Source: Flabesymbios commensalis (lineage: Eukaryota; Annelida; Polychaeta; Terebellida; Flabelligeridae). From it: DNA of 64,000 nucleotides. The notes beneath the pieces were generated by a model. It ran no database searches. It saw nothing but the letters and a program-made list of their open reading frames with translations, and had not been told where the DNA came from. The DNA is taken from assembly GCA_964017125.1 (NCBI GenBank), contig OZ024907.1, positions 26,226,476-26,290,475 of the forward strand. Direction: 5' to 3'. Position 1 is the first letter of the stretch; the number at the start of each line of letters is the position of its first letter. Position numbers and translations under genes: made by a program. Below are positions 10,568 to 22,500 of this stretch, piece by piece.

Positions 10568-13500
10568 GTGTTGTTTACTTTTTTTTTATTTCGTATTTTG
10601 ACCAATTCAGAAATTAAAAATATTAGACTTACTTTAAAGTTTAGCATGTTTAGACAAAGTCTTTAGACTACTCTTACTTTTATAGGCCTAATTCATGTCA
10701 TTGTCAACATGACAACAGCTTCAATGTCGACAATGATTATTCAGATGATAGGGTGTGCAACGAAATTTTCAAAGACAAAGTTCAGTTGTCTGATCAACTC
10801 ACACTCGGTGACTCACACTCACACTGCCCCAGTGACACAGAGTCACAGTCACACTCACAGTCACACTATCAAATTCAATGCACAAATATTAAATTGGCAG
10901 TGGCTAATCGTACGGGATTCTTTATAATGTAACTCTATGCCTATGGGCAACCTCGTTTACAAAATGACGGGCTCCCATTGACTCCCATTATAACTTTCCC
11001 GTACGAATAGCCACTCCGTATTAAATTAACCCTTACAGCACGGGGATCGACTTTAGTCGTCAGATTCTGACGCCAAAGTCATACTCCAGACTGTAAGAGT
11101 ACAAATATTTCTAACGTTAATGGCCGTAGACCCTGGACGCTGAGCGGCCGACCAGAGTGATTATACTTTTAAAGTTATAGTCTGTCCAGCGGTGGAGGAT
11201 GGTCCAAAATGAAAGTTAGCTTATTGGTATCCAGTCAGTCAATTATCAAGCGATTGTCACGAAATTTTGCAACCATTATTATTAGGCCTATCTGATCATT
11301 TGGCGACAACATTGAAAATTTTGCGAAATTTCATTTAAATAGTATAATTTTAAAAGTTAGACCATTTGACATGTAACACAATTCTGAGAATAAATCGGAA
11401 TAAAGTTAATGAGTTTATACATGTTATAGAGGAGCGTCATAAATAGACATTTACTACATGTCAAATGGTCTAACTTTTGAACTGTCCAATATTTTTTTAC
11501 GTAATTTTCAGGATCAATGGCACATGACTAGAAGTGGAAAATAGGGTTTACAAAATTTCATAAAAATCGCTTGAGAATTGACTGACTGGATACCGAAAAG
11601 CTAACTTTTATTTTAGACCATCCTCCACTGTCGGACAGACTGTAGGCCTAGTATGGTCGGCCGCTCAGCACCATTCCTTCGCCTGATACTCCACTGAGGA
11701 GGACTGCGAATTCAAGATTTAAAGGTTAAAGATTAAAGACCCATAACATAGGTATTCAAATGAATCAGAAAGAGCTAACTAAGACATTTATGATGATTTA
11801 AAATTAAAAAACCCCTTTGATTGTGATGTTTTTTTAAAAATTAATTCAGCGCTTTAAGGGATAAACTCAACAAAAGTCCAAACTTGACAATAGATCCATG
11901 CGTCTCACACGAGTCACAGTCTTGTCCCCCTCACCTGTAGACTTGTGGCAGGGACACAAGCGGACAAAGTTTGTGCCCCTGGGCCTGGAGGCTGAAGCCC
12001 GAAGGCTGGATAATCTGATGCCATGGCATGGAAGAAGAAAAACATGTCATGTCTTGAGGCGCATGCGTCAAGAATAGCACGTCATGTAGACAGCAGCTCC
12101 TCAAAACTCTGATTTTAAGTGGAAAAGCCGGGCTAAATGTTTTTAAATAGTATATTATCATGATGAGCTAAATGCATTATATCTGACTTCAAACAAAACG
12201 ATTTCATTACCTGTTCAGAATTTGTGTGAACCTTCGAATTCTAATTCCGCGCCACTTCGCGATGAAAGAAGACGACAAGATGGCGGCCAAGCGCGATAAT
12301 GCCGAGATGACAGCCTCTCCAAACTCTCTTTCACCACCAACCAGCCGTATCCGTTGCTCTGACGATTTTGCTGGTGAGTTCTTGAGTGCTCTTGGTGACC
12401 CACGGGTGGTACAATCACTAACAAACATTCTGCTACAGCCATTACTGGATCGACTGGACGAGCGTGAAAAAGAAGTCACAAAGTTAAAAACAGAGGTAGT
12501 CCACCTTCAAACACAGGTTTCAGACTTTCAGAAGCAGATTACGAAGTTGCAGATTGCTGACGACGAGCACGAACAATACTCGAGACGTAACTCAGTTCGC
12601 CTATGGATTAAGGACGACGAAGAAAAGAAGGAAGAGGACACTGACGCCATTGTTCTGAACATCGCCCAAAAAGCTGGAGTTAAACTTCAAGCCAACGATA
12701 TAGACAGGTCACACCGCGTTGGAAAACCCAACCAAGGGAAGGCAAGGCCTATTATATGTAAATTCACTTCATACAGCACTCGTGATAGACTATACCAGGC
12801 CAGGAAGAAGCTTGTAGGGTGCTTTGTAAGTGAGGACCTAACTCAGACCAGGAGTAAGTTACTCTATCTTGCTCGCCAGGAGCGTAATGCTGGACGTTTT
12901 AAACACACGTGGAGTCGTGACGGCAGGATACAGATCAGGCTGATGAACAATACTGTACATACTGTGGTCTGTCATACAGACCTTGAACAGCTGATCAAGT
13001 CGACACCTCTGACTGAGAAAACTCCAGAACCTGATCACTGAAAGAGGTAATCACCAGCTTGATATAGACATTGTTAAGGCCGCGTTGGCCCTCACATCAC
13101 ACCTCCTTGTTTACCTATTATACCCAATCATCATAAACATTCAAATGTCCTCATCAGGTCATGTCTAAAGCCAAGCTGTCAACCAAACCCTCACCGGAGG
13201 CTCATGAATATAGTCTGTTCTTTCTCTCAGAGTCTTAATTAGATCCATTATTTCAACATTATATATGTATAGGTGTGTGTGTTTGTGTCACATGCATGTA
13301 TGTGATAAATGTAGGTTTATGCACATGTTTAGTAGGCCTAGTAATATTTATATTCAAATGTTTGTTTCATAACTTTTTGTCACATGCATGTGTATGATAC
13401 ATATACGTCGCTTTATGTAGGCTACATTGTCTAGTTGTAATATGTATCTTCATGTTTCTGTTTTAGTAGTGCTCCTATGTCAATATCACCTCCATTATGG

Positions 13501-16500
13501 CGATACCAGTAGATAATCCATTTGTAGGCTTAATCTGATGTCCCCATCAGGTCACGTCAAACGCTCAGCTGTCAACCTAGCCCTCGTCAGCTCACGATTC
13601 GTAGTTTGATTGTTTCCTGTGTCGTAATGGAATACCAACTTCAATATTATATATGTATGGATGTACGTGTTTTATGACACATGCTCGTATATAATAAGTA
13701 TTTTCACGTGCATGTCCATCCATTATCCTTGTATTCATTCTTCTTTCTTGTAGTGCTATTATGTACATATCACCTTTATTATTGTGATGACGCAAAGGTG
13801 TACATCTTCTGTCTGAAGTCGACTAATATGTCACGTCGACCTTTCTATATGATCACTTCACCATATTAGATTCACACATCGATAAGTCAATATTTTTTCT
13901 GATATATCTCGCAATTTTACTTTTTTTTCCATATCACAGAGTTGTATTTTCTTTTTTTCTCATATGTTTACATATTCCATGTTTGAACAATGTTCAAACA
14001 TCCCATCCATACCATCTTCATCCCATTTTGCTACTACAATGTTGTCGTTGATGTTGAAATGTATTTATAATGCCATAATGATTTCTGGTTCGGTGGTCTT
14101 CTATGGGTCAATGTTATTATGGGTGAGGTTATATAACCCACCATGATTGGTATTCAACAATGGAGGGCAGTCATAGGCTGTTGGTACAACCACACTCAGT
14201 GTAGTGATATGTCTCTAAATCCACATAAAATGTGGGGTACGAATACAGGTGACTTACTGTATATACTTATTATGACTATAATGTTGATCTTTATGTTAAT
14301 GTTTTTGGCTGGAGATATCCATCCTCACCCAGGTCCTGTCAGTTTTAACAATATATCTATGTGTCATATAAATGCGCGAAGTTTAACTAAGGAAGGTCGT
14401 ATTGACGACATGTATCTCGAATTATGTAATATTCATGAATTTGACGTAATTGGTGTCAGTGAAACTCACCTTGATCAAAATGTAGTAGACAACGATGTAG
14501 AACTGTGCAACTATACTATACTTAGAAATGACAGAAATAGAAGAGGTGGGGGCGTAGCCTTATATGTTCACAATAGTATTACTGTATTGAGAAGAGCTGA
14601 CTTAGAACAATCAAATATTGAAATGTTGTGGGCAGAAATAATGTTCAAAAATCATAAAATTATCATCTGTGTGTGTTACAGACAACCAAACCAATCAATA
14701 GCCGAAATAGATACTTTTTTAAATGCGTTAGATAATTCTCTTAGTCAAGCTGCGGGTGTGTCTCACAATAAAAATGTAGTTACTGTGCTGTTAGGCGACT
14801 TTAATGATCGATGTACTAATTGGACATCCGATCATAGAGACAGCGAGCTCGGATTAAAACTAGTCAATCTGTTTGAAAGTTACAGCCTATCTCAACTAAT
14901 TAACGCACCAACTCGCGGTGATAATCTACTCGATTTGTTAGCTACAGATGCACCGGCTTATTTTACTAATGTCGATATTTTAGATGAAATTTCTGGTCTT
15001 GATCACAAAATCATACACGGCAGTATGTCTATCGTAAGGCCTCAGCATAAACAGATGTCCAGAAGGATTTGGCGTTATGATAGAGGAAACTATGACTTTT
15101 TTAATGATATCCTCCTGGCCATGAATTGGGACGATTTTTTTTCCTCGACTAATGATATTAACCTAATTGTTCAAAATATGACTAAACTTTTAAACATCAT
15201 AGCTGACGACTGTATCCCACATAATGACATCCATGTGAGAGCCCGTGACAAGCCAGGCATGACTGTGGCGATCAGGGGATTATTTAGGCAGTGTAAACGA
15301 TTACACAAGAAATGGAAACGGACAGGCGATGCTGTTCACCATGAGCAGTTTCGTAACAAAAGGAGAGAGGCTAAATCAGCCTTCAGAGCAAGCCGAGACA
15401 AATTCTATAATAACACGGCTAGTAAATTAACTGATCCTAACACCTCAGCAAAAACGTTTTGGAAAATCACTAAATTGGTTTATGGCACTAAACGTGTTCA
15501 ATCAATACCCCACTTAATTGTAGGCGACCGTCTCATTACTGAGACCGCTGAAAAAGCTGAAGTTTTTAATCAATATTTTACCGAACAATGTAAACTAGAC
15601 CCTACACAAAACGACCCATTACCAGATTTTACTCTTTTGACAGATAACAAAATTGAAACAATAATTCTGACATCGGTTGAGATTGTCAACATCCTGAAAC
15701 ATTTAAATGTATCCAAAGCCGTCGGCCCAGATAAAATTAGCAATCGGATATTAAAGGAATGTGCAATCTCTCTGAGTGAACCGCTCGCCCGTCTGTTTAA
15801 CTTGTCACTCGCTCAAGGTGTATTCCCTTCATGTTGGAAAATAGCAAACGTTATCCCCATTTTTAAAAAAGAAAGTAAAAATAACGCGTCCAACTATAGG
15901 CCAATATCGCTACTGTCGTCCCTATCAAAGGTTTTGGAGAAGGCGGTCCATTATCATTTATATACATACCTCAACGATCATAGTTTGTTAACAGTGAAAA
16001 ATTCAGGGTTTAAACAAAAAGATTCTACCGTTAATCAGCTTTTGTCCATAGTACACAAACTATATTCTGGTTTGGATAACAAAGAAAACGCATGTCTAGT
16101 GTTCCTGGACATCTCCAAAGCCTTTGATAGGGTGTGGCACGAAGGCCTTCTATTTAAATTAAAACAGTTAGGCATTTCTGGTACTTTATTAAAATGGCTG
16201 GAAAGCTATCTGGCCCTCAGAAAACAAAGGGTTATATTGGACGGTTGCTGTTCCGACGTCAGTTATGTCGAAGCGGGCGTGCCACAGGGCTCTATATTGG
16301 GCCCATTGTTATTCCTGGTTTACGTTAACGACCTTGTTACCGACCTGGAATGCGACCCACACCTCTTTGCGGACGACACCTCCCTTCTGGACATTTTTAC
16401 CAACCCCTTAACCTCCTCCCTCAAAATAAATAGAGACCTTGAAAGGATATATATATAAATGGGGACGCCTATGGAGGGTAAAATTTAACCCAATTAAAAC

Positions 16501-19500
16501 AATATTCCAAATCATTTCAAATCGAAAAAATGTAATCTATCCTAATCTTATATTTGATGGTGGTGTTATTAAACGCAGCATCGAACATGTACATTTAGGC
16601 CTCACCATCACGAGCAACCTCAGCTGGCAAAGACATATCGATAAAGCCATATTGAAAGCTAATAAACTCCTTTATGTGATGAATAACATTAACACGAAAT
16701 TACCACGAAACGCGCTATGCGCCTTGTATAAATCCATGTTGCTGCCTGTCATTGAATATTGTGATGTTATTTTTGACAATTGTACAATCAGAGCAGCCCT
16801 AGCTCTCGAAAAATGTTCAGCGGCGGGCCGCATTGGCTTGTACAGGTGCATATAAGCACACTAGCAATGATCGCTTATTACTAGAACTTAACTGGATACC
16901 ACTACGCCAAAGGCGTACTAACCACAAACTTGTTATACTATATAAGATTATTCACTGGTTAGCTCCATCGTACCTGACAGCAATCTTGCCAAGACCCAGA
17001 GATGCAGGTTATCGCTTGCGCAGTTTTAATAACATGTCACTCCCTACACCCTCTGCACGTCTCAGCTGTGTCAGAAATTCTTTTTTGAACTCGTCAATTA
17101 AATCTTGGAATTCTTTAGACAAAATTATACGTTCATCCCCGTCTTATTTTTCTTTTAAATCTAAACTCCTCAAACGTAGTAAGAGCAACTCGCATTTCAA
17201 CCCAATAATATATTCACGTTTTCTTGGCAAGGCTGCTGTTAATCACACCCGAATGCGATTGGGACTAAGTGCACTGAACAGCCAGCGCTACAAGTACAAT
17301 ATGATCCCATCGCCTTCCTGTGAAAGGTGCGGAGCACCTCAAGAAGATCCATATCACATATTTTTCGTGTGTCCAGCCTATGCTGTCCCTCGACAAACAT
17401 TGACCCAAGATCTGAACCGTATACTTTCTGTCGACATAGTTTAAAATAAAAAACAAGTTGAAATTATTTTATTGTACGGTTCAGAAATCTTAGACCACCA
17501 TACCAACCTCATACTATTTACAACATTGCACGATTTTATATATTCCTGTGGCAGATTTTCATAATCATCTTTAATATTCTATCATCATCACAACTCTTTC
17601 ATAGTAGCAACTCATTTATTTTATCATCTTATTGTATCATCTTTTTCATGTATATTTTTTCCATGTCTGTTTTTTTTCATTTTTTGTGTCTCTTACTATG
17701 TCAAGGAGAGCAACTTGTGGCAATTGCTGTTTGTAATCCTTATGTGAAATAAATCATGTTTATAAAAAAAAAAAAAAAACATGGCCCAATGACAATGCTT
17801 TTAATTTTGTCTGGAAGACTTGATTGGTCAAAATTAAAAATAGTTTTTGAGTTATTTTCAATTTTATATTAGGCTATTATACCGGTAGACTAGTCTAACA
17901 TTGGATGTCTAACGTTAGTTCGGTAGCGTAAAATGGGGGTGTTTTATTTATGATTTATTATTTTTAGTCTAGTCCATTTAATGTTTTTCGCTGATTTCTC
18001 GGTCAATTATCCACTGATTTTCATTTCATGCAAGGTGTCAAGGAGTATACACTGTTTAATTTTAAAAGATTGGGTTATTATTATTTACCTTGATGCAGAC
18101 TAATCTGCAATATAGGCCTACAGTAGATCTAGTATTCTAGATATAATGAATACGGAGAGGATTCTTATTAGTTATCAGATACATCAAGTATAGGGGGCCT
18201 ACTACAATAGGCCCCTAAAATGCCCTGGGTTAAAGTGACCATTGTAAATATATATCAGAGACACCGTCCACATATTTATAACATAATAACATATCATATA
18301 AAATCTGAAATTTCAGATGAATGTATGCCAGTGGCTTCATCACTATAAGACCAGCTAGGGATATCGGACCAACCCAGCATAGGGCCTAAAAAAAGTAATT
18401 GTATAATTATTTTATTTTGCTACACCCTATTGGGTGATGCACATGTTGGTTATTTTTGTGCAGCAAAGCAAATAAACAAATTCTGCATAAACAGTACCGT
18501 TTTTCCTACTGTGCGCCGATCAGAATGCTGAAAAAAATATTTTTTAGCTCTGTTATTTATTGATAAAAAGAATTAGGGTTGGCAGACCTTGAAAAAAAAA
18601 CTAGGGTCGACACCTAAAATTAGGGTCTGTCGGGTTACCGTAAACAAACAATTTTTTTTTTTTTGCCTAGCTAGGATTTTTCAAGTCATAGACTAAAATT
18701 GACTTCAAATGAGTTCAAATTTGTGATGTTGATCTGAGGAGAACTAGATCATATTGGAATGCTTGCATGTTTTTGTTTTAGGAAAAATGGCAAGCGACTG
18801 TTGCATTCGTGATTGGTAACCAACTTGAAGACTACAAACATATTGAAGCCTTAACTGGAGCAGTCAACAGTGGAGTGAGGAGATTGTTTAGTGTGATTAC
18901 AAAAAATGAGCTGTATGAACAGGTAGGCCCTACAGACTACAATATAAAATATTTGGTTAAATTTGATGTATCCTCTACATTAAACAAATTGAATTATTTT
19001 GTGAACCAAATGCCAGGGAAAAATGTGTTCAGTATCGCATCTATCGAAAAGCAATTCTAGCCATTTGCTAATAAAATTTGAAATTGATTTTAAAGCTAAA
19101 TATTTATACATTAATGATCGGAAAAAGTAAAGTGTCAGAGCAGAGTTCAAGAAGAAAACCTGCTGATCAATAATTTGCAAACATAATACGCACAGTTCAG
19201 ATTATATTTAAAATACTAGTACATGCAGTCAACATTACAAAAGTATTGTGAAGAAGCAAGGCTTTCAAATATACATTTGAATGCATGAATAAGTGGCCAT
19301 TCAACAATTACAAAACACTTTTTTTGACAATTTTTGCCCCCCCCCCCCCTGTTAATTTTTCTTAACATGAAATCGACTGCCCCTCTTTTAAATTAAGTGA
19401 CCCTTACTTTGCCTACCATGAACATGTAGGCTTTTTGCTTCATTGGCCTATATTATAATGAAGTTACAATTATATACCAGTTAAAGAAAGTTTATATACA

Positions 19501-22500
19501 GTACTACCTCGATTTAATGCCAACATATGGCGGGGTAGCATTATCATGAGGGAGGTGATTTAGGCCTTTGGATATGAGAGCTGATTAACATTAATTCTGA
19601 TACATGTGTGTACTCATGCATTTTGTTTATATCAATGCAAAAAATTACTGTAGGCCCTAGTATATAATATTGTTTTATTCAGAGCACTTCACATACAAAT
19701 AATATTTATTATTGCACAAGAAAAAAATACTAAATAATTATTGCCATTTAAATTGGGTTAAATTAAATTTATAGCTAGGCCCTATGCGCGATCAGAGGAA
19801 TATATCAGAAGCGGCAGTGTGTTTAAAAACAATAGGTGTGAAATTCCGTTCAGATTGCGTGTGGGACAATCAAGTGTTATGTCTCAGCAGGTGATGCGAG
19901 TGTGCATCACACTCACGGAACTCGATGACATAGTTAACCTAATCTGCTACATGTTACACTGTATGTTTTGACTTCCAACTTAAGAGTCGAGCTTGAGTTC
20001 AAGTCAATAAAAATGGTAGGCTAAGTTTTTATCAGAGTCTGCACTGGGCCTAAATCTCTGCGTAAAATAATATTGTTGTCCAACTAGTGTTTGCAACGCT
20101 GGCCCAACATTATACCAGCAAATGATCTAGTACCTGATGAGTTATTATTTCATTGGAATTATCTCTTCATCACTCATTTGTACATTTATATAAGCCTACT
20201 GACACAATGAGAAACAATTCAATTTGAAACGTTTTGTGTCAACATATTAGTGTATGCTACAACAGACAGTTTGACATTGGTTCAGTGGTTGATGAAAGTG
20301 AATGTCAAAAATTAAATAAACGTTGGACTAACTGCTACTGTTTTCTGGTATAAAAGTCACTTATAAGTGTCACAGGCCTAGTGTCCGGTTACATATCCTA
20401 ATTAGTAGGTACCCCCCTACCCAGTGCTTTATCTCAGTCACACTTTCCCGAACGTGTGAACGCCTGTGCCCTCTGCCTTGTGTGTGCAATGAGCCATACT
20501 ACAGGCTATCAACCAAGAGTGTTTATTTAACAGTCATGATGTCTGATAAATTAGACCTTTTGGCAATACGATCGGGGGGAGAACATAATGACAAAAGTAA
20601 CATTGGGACTTCAAATCCATTGGCGGATAGCAAATGGCGGGGTTGGCATTGTGCCGCGGGATTTAACAGTGGCAGAAATCCGTTCTAACCCTTCACTTGG
20701 CAGAAGGCGGGGTTGGCATTATAACCGGGGGCAATACAGCTGGGGAGCACTGTATATGGCTTGTACTTAAACTAATAGTTATGATTTTAAAATACAGGAT
20801 CAGGTGATATTAACCCTCACAGCGCGGGGATCGACTTTAGTTGTCAAAATCTGACGACTAAAGGATATCCCCGCACTGTAAGAGTAAAATGTTTTTAATT
20901 GTTGTAGACCGATAACATAGGTTTTCAAATGAATCGGAAAGAACAGGAACCGTATTCTCGTACAAATTACGATATATCGTAGGCTTCTGATTGGTCGAGA
21001 TTGACATCCCGACCAATCCAAAGCCTACGATATATCGTAACTTGTACGAGAATACTGGCCCTGACTAGATATTTATGATGATTTCAAATTGAAATAAACC
21101 CTCTGGCCTCCAGGATTTATACAAAATTAATTCAGCCCTTTAACCGCCAAATTATTCAATTTGAATTTTCACCCACTTGAAGTTGTGTCTCACTGACACG
21201 ATCCACAACTTCCAAGTGAATGAAAATTATTCAGATTTGACAAAATGGAAGTCAGCTGTTTTCAAATATTGCTGATTGATGTCACATTTTATCTTTAACA
21301 TGTTTAAAAAGTGGTACTTAATGTGCTAATAAAAAATGAAAACCAGAAGATGTGCGGCACCGGCGGTTAAAGGGTTAAGAGTTAATCACATCTACCATAG
21401 CCATTTTTAGCTTTTTTAATTGTGCTTCAAACAACATGAACAAGAAAGTTTGAATGCATGAGAATCGATCTTTAAATTTGCTGAATTACTATATATGGGC
21501 AAAGCCCGCCACTTCAAGAATCATGTGACCCCAGCAGTGTTCTCGTTTGTAGTGACCTCCACTTTTGTTTAACTAGTTTTATCATTTTATTTCATGCATA
21601 GACCTTTCAGAAAATGTATAGTTATCCATAGCCTAGACAAGAAAAAATGTGCTTTTGACCACTAGAATGCCATAAAAATGACATTTTTGGCATGTAGCCA
21701 GCCTTAATTTTCGTATTAGACAGGTCACTGTTCATGAGTGGGTATAGTTTTTGGAAGATAAATTGTTTAAATTTGACGAACATATAGTAGTGATTGTATT
21801 AAGAAAGAGAATTCCCAAAAGTAGAATATTGTCCCTTGCAAAATTGAACTTATGTTCATGTCGCCGCAAAATAACAGAATACGTTACATTTCAGTTGGTT
21901 AGTTATTTTTATCTGCCAAAAATTCTAATATCAACTAAAGTCCCTTTCTGTGTGATGAATATGTGGTCTAACGTAAGTATGTAAGAAGCCATAAAAAAAT
22001 TATGTGATACTAACAGTGCCACCTATTGCAATAATCAATAGGAACAAGCGGACGCTATTTATTTTTTAAGAAAACAGAATACGTTACATGGACTCTGAAG
22101 ATATAGTGATATGCACACTTAACAACAAATGGCCCTTTAGTTACTCACTAGGTATGTCTCCAAGTAGCAAGTAAAAATTTAGCTTGGCCACTGAACCCAG
22201 CTTTACAATTGTGCGAAAAGAAAAAAAACCCAGAATACGTTACACAAAATACGTTACATTTTGTAACGTATACGTTACATTTTCTAACGTATTTTGCTAA
22301 CGGATTTTGGTAACGTATTTTGCTCTTCACTAAACAATGTTGTAATAGTGCATTCTGTTTCGTAAGAAAAGTACAAAGCACTCACACTTTGCTTAATACA
22401 ACTATTTACTGGATATAGTGACATTTAATATCATTACATTATCATAACATGAATTTTGCTAGTTATGTAACGTATTTTGGTAACGTATTTTGCATTTTTT

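Larger units (their letters stand above)
12180..17779 (+). mobile_element. Non-LTR retrotransposon (LINE), CR1/L2/Jockey group, in SPAG17 intron 1
   Basis: Same strand as SPAG17. Carries ORF1 (coiled coil plus RNA-binding), a 1.1 kb spacer, ORF2 (AP endonuclease and reverse transcriptase), and a 3' end with AATAAA and a run of 16 A at 17764-17779. The 5' edge (about 12180) is approximate and I found no clear target-site duplication. Only two frameshifts break ORF2, so the copy is young. Confidence 0.85.

Noticed and set aside
10285-10647. A 120-codon minus-strand frame
   Set aside because: It overlaps SPAG17 exon 1 and its promoter, and shows no domain or conserved composition.
22231-22320. 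CRISPR-like regular repeats of ACGTTAC
   Set aside because: Spacing is irregular, orientation alternates, and the setting is a eukaryotic transposon.
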